In this document: in pieces, positions 19,765 through 32,535 of the stretch
How positions within the stretch are numbered: the stretch's first letter is position 1
Layout of the letters: each line of letters starts with the position of its first letter
Assembly (NCBI GenBank): GCA_009763385.1
Contig: CM019825.1
Coordinates: 19,335,499-19,399,498 of the forward strand
Length of the DNA stretch: 64,000 nt
Source: Coix lacryma-jobi var. lacryma-jobi
Lineage: Eukaryota; Streptophyta; Magnoliopsida; Poales; Poaceae
Direction of reading: 5' to 3'
The notes under the pieces: model-generated
Seen by the model: only the letters and a program-made list of their open reading frames with translations
Database searches by the model: none
What the model was told of the DNA's origin: nothing
Translations under genes and position numbers: made by a program

Positions 19765-21615
19765 ATGGCGTCTAGTGGGCTAGATGATGTGTGTGATACA
19801 CATATTTTTGATGGCACACACTTTGCACAATGGAAACACCATATGCTTGATCATTTTCGTGCAAAGGGGCCAAAGTTTTGGTGGATTATCACTAGTGGTC
19901 TCACTCATGTTTTGGACCATAGAAATCTCACCAAAGCTCAAAAGGATCTCTTTGAACTTGATGCAAATGCTTATTGTTATCTAATGGATGCATTGAGTTT
20001 TGAGTTGTTTTATAAGATCAACTCCAAAGGGACCGCCCATGAGATGTGGGAATCCATCAAGACCACCTTCGGTGATCCCTCCACGTTTGATGATGGCAAG
20101 TTCATAAAGGAGGATGAACCGGTGGTACATGAGGATGTTGAGCATGACCGCAACATAGTTGTTGTGGAAGATTGCTCCACCTCATGTTCAAGTGATGCAA
20201 TCAATGAAAATACTTCAAGCACACTTGACAAGATGGAAGATGATGCCTCAAGTGATGCAAGTGATGATTCAACCTCAAGCACACTTGATGGTAATAATGG
20301 TACATGCTCCAATGATGATGCTACTACAAGCTCTCCAACATCATCATATTGCTTCATGTCACAAGGTGACACTAAGGTATCAAATTGCAATATGATTAAT
20401 CATGATTCCTATGATGAGCTTGTTAGTAGACTTGCTAGCATGACCATTGCTTTAGAAAATGAGTTAGCTAAAAATGCAAAATTGACATTAGAAAACTCAT
20501 TTCTAAAGAATGCATGTGAACAACAAAATCATTTACTTTATGTTACTACTTGTTCACATGATGAGCTTAAATTGACTCATGAGGAACTATGTGTTACTCA
20601 TGATAATTTGGTAAAAGACCATGCTTTTCTCACTAGTAAGCTTTCTAATGAACAAATTAAAACTAGTGAGAGCTCATCACATGGGACAATTGATCAATCG
20701 CATACTTGTGCTAACCCTTGTGATGAAGAAAAGAAGCATGTATCCACCTCTTGTGAAGATCTATTATCTATGCCATGTTCTTCACAATTAGATGCTTGTT
20801 CTACTTCTTTGTCTTGTGAGACTAACCTTTTGAAGGAGAACAATGAGCTCAAAAGTGAAGTGAAGAACTTGAGCAATAAGTTAGAGAGGTGGTGTAGATC
20901 AAAAGTCACCCATGAGCACATGATGAAGAATCAAAGAAGCTATGGTGACAAGAGTGGCATTGGCTTTAACAAAAGCAATGCCAAGGGCAAGAAAATGAGG
21001 AAGCAAGAACAAGAAAAGTTATCTCATTTCATGTGCTATCAATGCCATGAGATGGGACATCTTGCAAAGGCTTGCCCCAACAAGAAGAAGCCCCAAGCTC
21101 AAATCAAGAACAACCATCATGATGGTGACTTGATGAAGAAGAAGAAAACAAGAAGGGGCGGAAGAGCAAGGCATCCAACTCATATCCAAGATGCCAAGAT
21201 GATGAGCAAGAATCAAGATGAGAAGAAAGATTTGGCTCACATCAAGTGCTACAAGTGTGGTGATATGGGACACTTTGCCTCGAAGTGTCCTACCAAGCTT
21301 GAGAAGAAGGCTCAAGCAAATGAGAAGAGGCAAGGCAATGAGAAGCAACAAATGAGCAAGGAAGAGAAGGCTCAATCAAAGAGAAGTTGCTACTCATGCC
21401 GGGAAAGGGGACACATGGCTCATTCATGTCCCCTAGGTATGACCCCTAAGCCTATTTCAATTACTAATGATTCTATGCTTAGGAAGGATGTAAATGGTAC
21501 CACATTGGTCGCTATTGCAAAACATCCCGCTACTCATACTAAGGCTATGCCAAAGTATGTTGCACCTAACTTGAGAGGACCCAAACTAGTTTGGGTACCA
21601 TCAAAAAGTGGATGA
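19765..21615 (+). CDS. Gag polyprotein of the non-autonomous Sirevirus-like element
   Basis: An intact 616-residue frame starts 38 bases after the primer site. The N-terminal part has the copia gag signature (F-D-G-T-H-F-A-Q-W-K near residue 13, then E-M-W-E-S-I-K-T-T-F near residue 92). A serine/aspartate-rich acidic middle and a coiled-coil part (residues about 220-380) follow. Three CCHC zinc knuckles start at residues 424, 495 and 542 (C-Y-Q-C-H-E-M-G-H, C-Y-K-C-G-D-M-G-H, C-Y-S-C-R-E-R-G-H). The C-terminus G-P-K-L-V-W-V-P matches the gag end of the full-length element at 29265-29306. Gag forms the virus-like particle and binds the element's RNA. Retention of an open gag in a pol-less element suggests it was selected, or that loss is recent. 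Three knuckles are more than the one or two usual in copia gag. Confidence 0.9.
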   Translation: MASSGLDDVCDTHIFDGTHFAQWKHHMLDHFRAKGPKFWWIITSGLTHVLDHRNLTKAQKDLFELDANAYCYLMDALSFELFYKINSKGTAHEMWESIKTTFGDPSTFDDGKFIKEDEPVVHEDVEHDRNIVVVEDCSTSCSSDAINENTSSTLDKMEDDASSDASDDSTSSTLDGNNGTCSNDDATTSSPTSSYCFMSQGDTKVSNCNMINHDSYDELVSRLASMTIALENELAKNAKLTLENSFLKNACEQQNHLLYVTTCSHDELKLTHEELCVTHDNLVKDHAFLTSKLSNEQIKTSESSSHGTIDQSHTCANPCDEEKKHVSTSCEDLLSMPCSSQLDACSTSLSCETNLLKENNELKSEVKNLSNKLERWCRSKVTHEHMMKNQRSYGDKSGIGFNKSNAKGKKMRKQEQEKLSHFMCYQCHEMGHLAKACPNKKKPQAQIKNNHHDGDLMKKKKTRRGGRARHPTHIQDAKMMSKNQDEKKDLAHIKCYKCGDMGHFASKCPTKLEKKAQANEKRQGNEKQQMSKEEKAQSKRSCYSCRERGHMAHSCPLGMTPKPISITNDSMLRKDVNGTTLVAIAKHPATHTKAMPKYVAPNLRGPKLVWVPSKSG

Positions 21616-24593
21616 TTGCGTGTAGGTACCATGGCATTGGAGGCTTGACTCAATTGATTTCATATTATTCATCATGTGATTGATTCAAGTAATGAAGCCT
21701 AGTGCTATCCAAACCCAATGCCAAGACAAAAGAAGTGAAGTCCAAGTGCAAAACATACAAGTGCAAAAGATCAAGTTGTGATGTTTGATTGGAATTATTT
21801 GAAGGCTTGCAATCTAATTGAGTAGAAGAAGCTTATTTGGATGATCATGAGCTACTAAGGTATATCTCTAGTTGATCATGTTATTTTAGATGCATATGAG
21901 ATGATCGAATCGGATATATATGCATATGTTGCTTGCTATAAGATGATTGAATGGATTTGATGCTTAGTGATCAAAATTGAGTTAGTTTGAATAGATATGT
22001 TCATAAGACTTCTTTTAGTGAGTGGTTTGAATGGATATATGTCTTGTGTTGATGTTCAAACAAGTTTAGCTCAAGTCTTGATTCAAAATTGTAGAGTATA
22101 GCTCAATTGCTCAAAGGTGTCAAAAATCTGAAATCTGAGCTAGCTGTGATAATAGCCATGTTTGAATGACCAAATCTATTTGGATTGGCTTGAAATTTGG
22201 TACACATGCTCTACACTTGTGATATTAGTCGCTGTGCAAAATTCATGATAATTGGATAAGTGATGCTTAGTTTTGGAGTAGATCTTGTCAACTATTGTGC
22301 AGCAGTTTTCAGCATGTAGTACTATGGAGAGAATTGAAATCTGGTAGCAATCTAGAAAGCCAATGAAGCTCAATTTTTATGGCTGCTAGAACATTTAGAG
22401 AGGCACATCTCCACCAAATTTCATAGTCATTAGACTTATATTTTGGGAGATATGCATGTTTCTTTGAGAAGGACAGAATCTGCCAGAAAAAGTGACAAAT
22501 ATTGGATTGATTTAGAGTCACTTTGATTGAAAGGTCCTCAAGTTGGAATCATGTTTATAAGTGGTTGAGGGACCAATGTTTGGTTTTGAAATGAGCTAGA
22601 AGTATGACAAAGATGAGTACAAGTTCATTTGATTAAGAAGTGTATTGGCACACATTTGGTACTCAAATTGAAGATCAAGACCAACATCAAAGAAAGATGA
22701 AGTCCTAGTATCAATTGAAGATCATTGGAAGAAAGAAAAGGACTCAAAGAGGAATTCAAAGTCACATTTTCAAGAAGAGTTTAATTGGATCAATCAAACA
22801 AGGTCAATTCAAGTGAGTATCAAGGATGGTTCTTTGGAGAGAGGTCACTTCTCCCTTTTGTAGGGGCTTGCCGCCTTTGGTAGGTTAACCAAGTATGATA
22901 CTTGGAAGGCTAATATGGAAGTGGTGATTCAAAGGATATTTGAGATGCTTAGTTGAAGCAATGAAAGGATTGACCAAGCAAAGCAAGCAACATGCAAGAT
23001 AGAAAAGCAAATCATGACAATTCAAGTGGTATTCATATGCAAGCTATGTTCAAATGAAGAAGCAAGCCAACCACAACAAGATAGCGCACTTAATCATATG
23101 GGTGAAGATTTGTTCTATCAATTGGTATATATTGGTCTTCACCATGGACTTCACATTGCTATTTGGAGCTTAATTGGAATCAAAATGACTATCCTCTACT
23201 CCAAGATAGCAAAGGTATCATTGTAATGTGCATGATCATATTCATCCCTTACTAGTATGCGGTTAGTGCATATAGTACATGTTCAATAGGATCATGCATA
23301 ACAATTGGAAAGTTTAAATTCATTGCCTACCACTATTGCTTGTTTGATTATATGATCTAGTGGTTAGTATATGAGTTTGTTCATGAGCTAGTGAACCAAG
23401 TACTTGATCTAGAAGATGAACATCAAGTGTCTAATTCAACATGAGTAAGATAACCATTGAAAGATGTGTGAAGAAGCTTACTCTAGAGCAAACCGAGTTA
23501 GATATCTTATGCAATATTGCCTAGTTCAAGTCACAAATGAGAAGCTCATGAAGACGACAAGAGTTCAAGAAGAAGACAATAATGCAAATGGATATCAAGT
23601 TTAAACTTCCATTCAAGTGGTATCCTACAAGACTTCAAGAGATCCTCAACTATAAGTGATCAAATCAAGCAAAGCATCCCTCACCAACAAAAGCTCAAGC
23701 TTATCAAGTGGATGACCCATGCTATGACATAGGGAAGGTGCCCCACCTAGTGGTATCAAGGTCAAAGATCCTTCAAGTGGGTTTCATTCCAACACATATA
23801 GTAGTGTCCATCAAAAAATGAAGCCTAAAGTGTCAACCATCTACCCTAGTGTCACCCTTTGAGAAAAAGAGCATACCTTTTATGGTCATTGATGACAAAG
23901 GGGGGGAGAAGTTATGGAAAAGATATGTCAATTATGATATGTCAAGGACAAAGAGGGAGAAAAGAAGATGGACATGGATCAAGAGGGAGCAAGATTGAAG
24001 GATCAAAATTCTTGGACAATGAGAGCACACAAGTAGGGGGAGCAAGCTCATGAACTTGGTTGTTGCATTTGATATGTGCATAATCATGTGCTTGCTTGCA
24101 TTGCATAAGTTTTAAAATTTTTTATGCATGATTGTGTGGTGTATGTAGTTATAGGATTTAATTGATGAATTGATAACTAGCATGCATAGGTTAATAGCTA
24201 GACTTGTGCTTTTAATGCAAAACTAGACCCTTGCTATTAATGTTGATCTCACGGGGTTTCTAGTTTTTATGATGTCTAGCTACTCTTCGATGCTAAGGAT
24301 GAATCAAAATGTGGTATGCACGCTTCAAAGGTAAAAGTTCATCATGTATACCTTAGCATCACTTAGTAGTGCTAACACTCCCACAAATTTCATATTTATG
24401 CATGTGTGCAAGCTTGAAACCAAACCATTTGAGCACACATGTAGGGGAGTTAACACTACAAAGTCGGGTTGTATGGTATGTGCTTATCCAAATTCTCTTA
24501 TATGGTCTTAATGTTGGATAAGTAACATAGAATCCAAAGAGCTTAATTTCCATATCTTTGTAGAGTGTCATCAATTACCAAAAAGGGGGAGAT
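21616..24593 (+). other. Non-coding 3' region of the gag-only element with four polypurine tracts
   Basis: No frame above about 70 codons looks coding. Just after the gag stop, TGTAGGTA and CATTGG...GCTTGA...CTCAA align with the start of protease in the full-length element (29313-29371); pol is missing beyond that point. Further on, a block at about 23441-23510 (GAGTAAGATAACCATTGAAA and following) is nearly identical to 32809-32880. Polypurine tracts lie at 23897-23910, 24034-24043, 24441-24449 and 24580-24592; the last abuts the 3' LTR. Confidence 0.8.
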
Positions 24594-25186
24594 TGAAAGG
24601 TCCTTGTTTGGTTTTGGTAATTGAGTGACAACTTAGGTGGACTAATATGTGTTTAAAGTGAATTACACAGGTGATTAGTCCACAGGTGATCATGTGTGAG
24701 CAACATATGCCATAGAGGAGAAATGGCTTGGAGGATGTTTGAAATGCTCATGCATGAAGATGAAGAAGGAGCTTAATGCACATGAAACATGACATGGAGT
24801 CATGTGGCTAAGATGGTGAAGATCAAGCAAAGACTTGGCTTGATGGACCGGTCGCAAAGGTGAAGGGCAAGTTGAGGCTTTGAAGCCGTTGGTACCGAGT
24901 GTCGGGAGCTTAAGCAAGACTTGGCGCCGAAGGACCAAGCGATGGTGAAAAGCAAGTGATGTCAAGATCGAGGGACCATGGAGGCCATGTGATGATATGA
25001 AGTGGATCAATCATTGAGATAGGTTGGGCAGGTTGCACTCAACACCGAAGGAGATGGAATGGAATGCGCAAGGCAAAGTATATTTGTAGGGCATTTCATT
25101 TACCACCGGTCATAGGTTTTGTAGAGAAGATTAGACCGGGTTTAGATAGTGGCCGTACTATTAAGAGGAGCAAACTTGTTTGCATA
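24594..25186 (+). repeat. 3' LTR of the gag-only element, first part
   Basis: Matches 17181 to about 17782 of the 5' LTR and stops where the inner element was inserted. The remainder resumes at 35553. Confidence 0.93.
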
Positions 25187-27204
25187 TGAAAGCCCTAGTT
25201 TGGTTTTGGTTAATTGATGAAACCTATTTGGTCTAATCCTATCGCAGCATATGTGTAGCTTATAAGAAAGGATTATGACCAAGCCAAGTGGTGGAGCTAG
25301 CAAGATGGCAACCATGGAGGATGGTGTTGGCCACCAGCACTCAAGAGATCAAGTGCTCTACCTTTGGTGAAATAAGAGAAGAAGAGAAGAGATGGAGCAA
25401 AGAGGCCCGAAGGCAAAGGTATAACTATAGGGCTCTTTGTTTTGGTGATCAAGACACTTAGCGAGTGTGATCACATTTAGGATAGATAGCCGTACTATTA
25501 AGAGGAGATTATTCACGGCTTATGCGGTGTTCAAGTGCCACTAGGTGTTCTCTAACATATCGATGCTATAGACCTAGTGAGTGACTAATAAATCCTTTGA
25601 AAAATGTTTTGAAAATGCTAACACACTTGCACAAGGTGGTATTCTCTTGGTGGTGTTGGCACATTTGAAAAGGAGAAGAAACCGGAGTTGAAAACGTAGT
25701 TTTCAGGCTTGACCGGACGCTGAACAGCGACCGGACGCTGCGATCGGACGCGTCCGGTCAGTTGTGAAGAAAAACGACCGGACTCGCCTGTACCACTGTT
25801 CACGAGAGGCATCAGGTTCAAACAGTTTGATCGGACGCTGAGTGAGTCCGGTCACTGGTGACCGGACGCGTCCGGTCGATAAAAAACCTCTCTGGAACCT
25901 CTCTGGTTCTGACCGGACGCTGAGCGAAATTCTTGACCGGACGCGTCCGGTGCCAATGACATAGAGTCCGGTCATTGTGAAGCTTTTCGTGCAATTAGCC
26001 GTTGGACGATCAGACGAACGACGTTGAATTCGCGTGGACGCGTGGCTGCCATCCAGCGACCGGACGGAGTGGGAGCGTCCGGTGCTCACTTAACCGTGCG
26101 TCCGGTCGTCGCGTTTTTCGCGCAGTGAACAGGTAACGGCTCTATTTGTTTGAGGGGCTTATAAATTTGAGTTGGCCGGCTTAGGGGCTCTCTCTTGCAC
26201 ATTTTGATTCCTAAGCATTCTAGTGAGCATTGACAAGCCTCCCAACTCATCTCCCAAGTTGAATCGATCAAACCAAGTGAGATTGAGTGATCTAGTGCGT
26301 GATTCGATAGAGTTCAATCTAGTGGCACTAGTTCTTCGCATCGGCATTGGGTATTCTTGTTACTCTTGGCATTTGCCGGTGCCTAGACGGCTTGGAGGCG
26401 TTGAGGTGGTTGATTGGCAAGAGTGGAGTTTGTTCTTGGCCACCACCGATTGAGATTGTGAGAGGTTTTGGAGCCTCACCTCGCCGGAGCGGCAAGAGGC
26501 ATCCTTAGTGGATTGCTCGTGTCATTGAGCTACCTCACTAGCGGTAGATTCTTGTGGTGCTCTTAGTGAGCTTGGCTTTGCGCCGATTAGCCACCGGATC
26601 ACCTAGTGTTGGTCGACACAACGGGGAGTAGCGTGCCGGCAAGCACGTGAACCTCGGGATAAATCTTTGTCTCCCGAGTGCTATTTGTGGTTGTGTCCCT
26701 TTCATGGTGATTGGTCTTCATATCTCATATTCTTGGTGATTGACTTCACAAGTGGTTTTCACCGGTGATTGGCTCTCTACTTGGCGATCCTAGAGGCTCG
26801 GTGAAACCCCCCTTATCTAGTTCATTTACTTTGTGTTTTTATATTGATCTATATCTCTTGTATAGATATCATTTCTTGTTGCACATCTCTAGGCATATAT
26901 TCTTGTGTAGGTAGTTGTAGTTAGCTTACCTAGTTCCTTGTACACACTTGTCTTGTGTAATCTTTGTATATCATTCTTGTGCTAGAGCTATTGTATCTTT
27001 ATTCCGCATTTGTTACTAGCTCTAGTTGATTGTGTGCCATAGAAATATTAGGTAGAACTATTGGATAGGTGGCTTGCAACACACTATTAGGCTAGCGCAA
27101 AAAGCTTCGCCATTTGTTATACTAATAGTGTTTGCCTAAGAAATTTTGTAGATTTTTAATTAGGCTATTCACCCCCCCCCCCTCTAGCCAATTTGGACCT
27201 TTCA
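25187..27204 (+). repeat. 5' LTR of the inner Sirevirus, with CGGACGCGTCCG palindromes
   Basis: A TATA box (TATAAA) is at 26160-26165. From about 25708 to 26115 the LTR carries repeated GACCGGACGC and GCGTCCGGTC units, including the perfect 18-bp palindrome GACCGGACGCGTCCGGTC at 25860-25877. Confidence 0.93.
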
Positions 27205-27206
27205 AG

Positions 27207-27218
27207 TGGTATCGGAGC
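27207..27218 (+). promoter_or_regulatory. Primer binding site of the inner Sirevirus
   Basis: TGGTATCGGAGC lies two bases after the LTR, identical to the primer site of the outer element. Confidence 0.85.
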
Positions 27219-27262
27219 CGTGGTCACCGATTGTTTGAGGCTTAACATCCTCCGGTGTTAAA

Positions 27263-29306
27263 ATGGCTCAAATCAACTATATGGGGAAGCCACCACATTT
27301 TGACGGCACCAACTTTGATTGTTGGAAGAGGAAGATGTGTGCATTCACAAGAGGAATGAATAGGAAGATTTGGGATGTAATAGAACATGATTTTGCAATA
27401 ATTGATCCCACAAGTCTCACTCCAAGAGAAGAAGAGAAGCTCCAATGGAATGATATAGCAATCAACCTATTCTATGAAGCTTTTGATACAAAAGTCTTTG
27501 AGCAAATCAAGGACCTTGAAAGAGCAAATGAGATATGGGAAAGATTGGAAGAAACATATGAAGGCACCAAGGCGGTCAAGGGAGCCAAGCTATATATTCT
27601 CAAGGACAAGCTTGCTACCTTCAAGATGCAAGATGATGAGAGCATACCGGAATGTTTCACCGGTTGCAAGTTATTATCAATGACTTGAAGGCTTTGGGAG
27701 AGAAGGTGGAGGACAAGGACTTTTCTCACAAGTTCTTGAGATGCTTACCACCAAGGTTTGACACTTTGGTGACCATCTTAGTGAGAGAAGGATTGGATAC
27801 GGTGACCCCAAACCAAGTACTAGGTGATGTGGTCACACAAGACACATACCGTGTGGAACGGGATGGGGGAGCCCAAGAAGAAGAAAAGAAGAAGAAGACC
27901 GTGGCATTCAAGGCTTCATCTTCAAAGAGCAAGAACAAGGGCAAGGCAAAGAAGGAGGAAAGTGATGATGAAGACACAAGCTCAAGTGAAATGGATGATG
28001 AAGAGATGGCCCTATTTGTCAAAAGATTTGGCAAATTCATGAAGAAGAAAGGCTATGGAACTAGAAAGAGAAGAGATGCAAACAAGAGCACAAGCAAGAG
28101 GTGTTTTAGATGCAAGAGCAAGGATCACTTATTGCGGATTGTCCATACTCTAGTGATGAAGATGATGATGACCGAAGAAGAGCAAGAAGAAGGACAAGAA
28201 GAAGAAGAAGAAAGAAAAGAAGAGAGAAGAAGATGGGTAAGAAGAAGGGTGGATCCTATATTGTCACATGGGATAGTGATGCTTCCTCAAGCGATGATGA
28301 TTATTCAAGCAATGATGAGAGGAAGACCACCAAGAAGAAGGCTATGGCTAGTCTTGCTATCTCAAGCAAGCCTTCTATCTTCAACACTCCATCGTCATGC
28401 TTCATGGCTAAGGCCACTAAGGTATCATCCGATGAGAGTGATAGTGAGAGTGATAGTGATGATGATGAGGAGTACTCAAAGGAGAACCTCATAAGCATGC
28501 TACAAGATGCTCATTCTTACATTGAGACTAAGAGGAAGGAGTGCAAAGAATTGCGCAAGGCCAACAAGGTTCTTGAGCAATCCTTTGATGAGCTCAAGTC
28601 CACTCATGAGAGGCTAAAGGAAGCCCATGAGAAGCTTGACCAAGCTCACACTAGGCTTAAGGAAGCCCACTCCTCCCTCCTTGATCAAAGTGAGATTGAG
28701 GATGTTGTAGAAACATGCAACATAGGAGTAACTTGTGACATACTTGATGAATCATTTTATGCTCCTATTATTGTTGCTCCCATGAATGCATCATCATCAT
28801 CTAGCTCAACTAAAATGCCTACTTCTACTACTTGTGATTCATCATTAGTTGTAGAAAATAAGAACCTTAAAAACAAGGTTGTTGAGCTCACTCATGCCTT
28901 AGGCAATGCCTATGGTGGAGATGCCCGCTTGCTTAAGTGCTTGGGTAGCCAAAGGTGTCCACTCAATAAGGAGGGACTTGGCTATATCCCCAAGAAGGGC
29001 AAGGCGGCTTTTGCTCCTCACAAGACTAGTTTTGTGAAGAGCAATGGTCGTTATTGCTACAATTGCAAGCAATCCGGGCACATAGAGCAAAATTGCTTTA
29101 AAAGGAACAAGAACAAGAACTTTGCACATGTTTCATCTATTAGACTTGATTCTTGTTATATGCTTACAAAGGGGACTAATGGTGTGAAGGCTAAGTACAT
29201 TGGTGCACCTATGGTTGGCCCAAAGAAGAAGGCAATTTGGGTGCCCAAGAGCTTGGTGACTAACCTTGTAGGACCCAAAAAGGTTTGGGTACCTAAAAAG
29301 AATTGA
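27263..29306 (+). pseudogene. Gag region of the inner Sirevirus, interrupted by two one-base deletions
   Basis: The ATG at 27263 opens with copia gag features: F-D-G-T-N-F-D-C-W-K near residue 11 and A-N-E-I-W-E-R-L near residue 89. The frame slips near 27655 and near 28128, each consistent with one missing base. The first CCHC knuckle (C-F-R-C-K...D-C, about 28103-28145) contains the second slip. A lysine/aspartate/serine-rich linker and a coiled-coil part (about 28490-28700) follow. A second knuckle, C-Y-N-C-K-Q-S-G-H-I-E-Q-N-C, lies near 29056-29097. The product ends V-W-V-P-K-K-N at the TGA near 29304. It would form the capsid-like particle. As written no full-length product is possible. 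Confidence 0.88.
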
Positions 29307-29337
29307 TCTCTTGTAGGTAAACTATAAAGCGGGAGGA

Positions 29338-32300
29338 AGGCATTGGGTGCTTGATAGTGGGTGCACTCAACACATGACCGGAGAGAGATGAAGAATGTTC
29401 AAATCAATCAACTCTAGTGGTAATGATCATGTGGATGCTATCACATTTGGTGATAACAAGAAAGGCAAGGTCAAAGGTTTGGGCAAGATTGCAATATCCA
29501 ATGACTTGAGCATCTCCAATGTGCTACTAGTGGAATCTCTCAACTTCAATCTTTTGTCCGTGGCACAATTGTGTGACTTGGGTTTCAAATGCATATTTGG
29601 GGTGATGATGTGGAGATAGTGAGTGTTGATGGAAGTAATTTGGTGTTCAAAGGATTTAGATATGAGAATCTCTATTTGGTGGACTTTGATGCAAGTGAAG
29701 CTCAATTGACAACATGTTTGTTCACCAAATCAAGTATGGGTTGGCTTTGGCATAGGCGCTTGGGACATGTTGGAATGAAGCAACTAAAGAGGCTAGTGAA
29801 GCATGATGATATGGTGAGAGGACTAAAAGATGTTCATTTTGAGAAGGACAAGCTTTGTAGTGCATGCCAAATGGGAAAGCAAGTTGGAAACACTCATCCC
29901 AACAAAGGAATAATGAGCACTACACATGCACTTGAGTTGTTGCACATGGACTTGTTTGGACCAACTACATATGCAAGTATTGGAGGAAACAAGTACGGTT
30001 TTTGTGATAGTGGATGATTATACAAGATACTCTTGGGTCTTCTTTCTCGCTGACAAGAGTGAAGTGTTTGGCATATTCAAAACCTTTATCAAGAGAAGCC
30101 AAAATGAGTTTGATAGAAGAATCAAGAAAGTAAGAGAGTGACAATGGAAGTGAGTTCAAGAACACAAGAGTTGATGAGCTATGTGATGACTTTGGAATAA
30201 AACATCAATTCTCGGCCAAATATACACCTCAATCCAATGGGATAGTTGAAAGGAAGAATAGGACACTCATTGACATGTCAAGATCCATGCTTAGTGAATA
30301 CAATGTGAGTGATTCTTTTTGGGCCGAAGCAATCAACACGGCATGCTATTATAGCAACCGGCTCTATTGTCACCCTCTATTGAAGAAGACACCATATGAG
30401 CTCCTCAATGATAGAAAACCCAACATTGCTTATTTTCGGGTCTTTGGGTGCAAGTGCTATATATTGAAGAAGGGCACAAGACTTGGCAAGTTTGAAAAGA
30501 AGTGTGATGAAGGGTTTCTACTTGGTTACTCCACTACAAGCAAAGCATATAGAGTATGGAATGACACAACAAAAATAGTTGAAGAAGTCCATGATGTGGA
30601 GTTTGATGAAACAAATGGCTCTCATGAAGAACAAGATAATCTAGATGATGTGAGAGGGACACAATTGGTGGAAGCTATGAAAAACATGGACATTGGTGAT
30701 ATAAGGCCAAAGCAAGTGATTGACATAGAAGATGACAAAGATCAAGTGCTCTCTCCTCCAACCATGCATGGCAATGATGTTGCAAGCTCCAGTGGTTCTC
30801 ATGATCAACAAGATGCTAGTAGCTCTCAAGTGGCTCATCCAAGTGCTAGTACAAGTGCCGAACCGCAACAAGTGCTCCAACCAACACACATTGCAAGAGA
30901 TCATCCTTTGGATCAAATTGTTGGTGACATAAGAAGAGGTGTGCAAACAAGATCAAGATTGGCATCGTTTTGTGAACACTACTCATTTGTATCATCTATT
31001 GAGCCAACCAAGATTGATGAAGCTTTGATGGATGTTGATTGGGTAAATGCAATGCATGAAGAGTTAAACAACTTTACCCGCAATGATGTTGGGAGTTAGT
31101 GGAAAGACCAAAGAACACAAATGTGATTGGTACAAGATGGGTCTTCCGGAACAAGCAAGATGAAGATGGCATTGTTGTTAGAAACAAAGCAAGATTGGTT
31201 GCACAAGGGTACACTCAATTGGAAGGAATTGACTTTGGAGAAACCTATGCACCGGTTGCTAGATTGGAAGCCATTAGAATCCTACTTGCATATGCTTGTT
31301 CTCACAACATCAAGCTCTATCAAATGGATGTCAAGAGTGCATTTCTCAATGGATTCATAAATGAGCTAGTGTATGTTGAGCAACCTCCCGGGTTTGAAGA
31401 TTTGAAGAAGCCCAACCATGTGTACAAGCTCAAGAAAGCATTATATGGGTTGAAGCAAGCACCTAGAGCATGGTATGAAAGATTGAGGGATTTCTTGCTA
31501 TCAAAGGGTTTCAAGATGGGGAAGGTTGACACCACTCTCTTCACCAAGAAGATTGGAAGTGACTTGTTTGTGTTGCAAATTTATGTGGATGACATCATAT
31601 TTGGATCAACCAACCAAGACTTTTGTGAAGAGTTTGGAGAGATGATGGCTAAGGAGTTTGAGATGTCTATGATTGGAGAGCTTAGTTACTTCCTTGGTCT
31701 ACAAATCAAGCAAATGAAGAAAAGGCACATTTGTTAGTCAAGGCAAGTACATCAAGGACATGCTCAAGAAGTTTGGATTAGAAGAAGCAAAAGCAATAAC
31801 CACTCCAATGGGCACAAATGGACATTTGGATAGTGACTCTAGTGGTGACATGGTGGATCAAAAGTTATATCGGTCAATGATTGGGAGTTTACTCTATGTG
31901 ACCGCATCAAGACCGGATGTCATGTTTAGTGTGTGCATGTGTGCAAGGTTCCAAGCTTCACCAAGAGAAAGTCATTTGAAGGCAACCAAAAGAGTATTGA
32001 GATATTTGAAGCACACTCCAAATGTTGGACTATGGTATCCCAAGGGCTCTCAATTTGAATTAATTGGATACTCGGATTCCGACTATGCGGGATGCAAGGT
32101 GGATAGGAAGAGCACATCGGGCACTTGTCAATTGCTTGGAAGATCACTTGTCTCATGGTCATCAAAGAAGCAAAATAGTGTTGCACTCTCTACCGCCGAA
32201 GCCGAATACATATCCGCGGGTAGTTGTTGTGCACAATTGTATGGATGAAAGCTACATTGCAAGATTATGGAGTCAAGTTTGGACAAGTTCCATTGCTATG

Positions 32301-32535
32301 TGATAATGAGAGCGCCGTCAAAATAGCCACCAACCCGGTTCAACATTCAAGAACAAAGCACATTGACATAAGACATCACTTCATTAGAGATCATCAAGCA
32401 AAGAAAGACATATCTATTGAAAGTGTGGGCACCGATGATCAACTTGCCGATATCTTCACCAAGCCACTAGATGAGAGAAGGTTTTGCAAGCTAAGGAATG
32501 AATTGAATATCCTAGACTTCTCCAACATGAGTTGA
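29338..32535 (+). pseudogene. Pol region of the inner Sirevirus (protease, integrase, RT, RNase H), broken by indels and one stop
   Basis: Protease begins with W-V-L-D-S-G-C near 29344. An in-frame TGA at 29389 follows H-M-T-G. The integrase zinc site is H-R-R-L-G-H near 29751 and C-S-A-C-Q near 29857; the core has aspartates in H-M-D-L-F-G near 29943 and V-D-D-Y-T near 30011, and the glutamate region near 30240. RT runs from about 31099 (W-V-F-R-N-K-Q), with the catalytic Y-V-D-D near 31582. RNase H has D-S-D-Y-A-G near 32074 and A-E-A-E-Y near 32198, and ends A-D-I-F-T-K-P-L. One-base slips lie near 29598, 30000, 30136, 31092, 31727 and 32242; several are in homopolymers. It would copy and integrate the element's RNA. 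The number of indels against one stop is unusual for such young LTRs. Confidence 0.9.
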
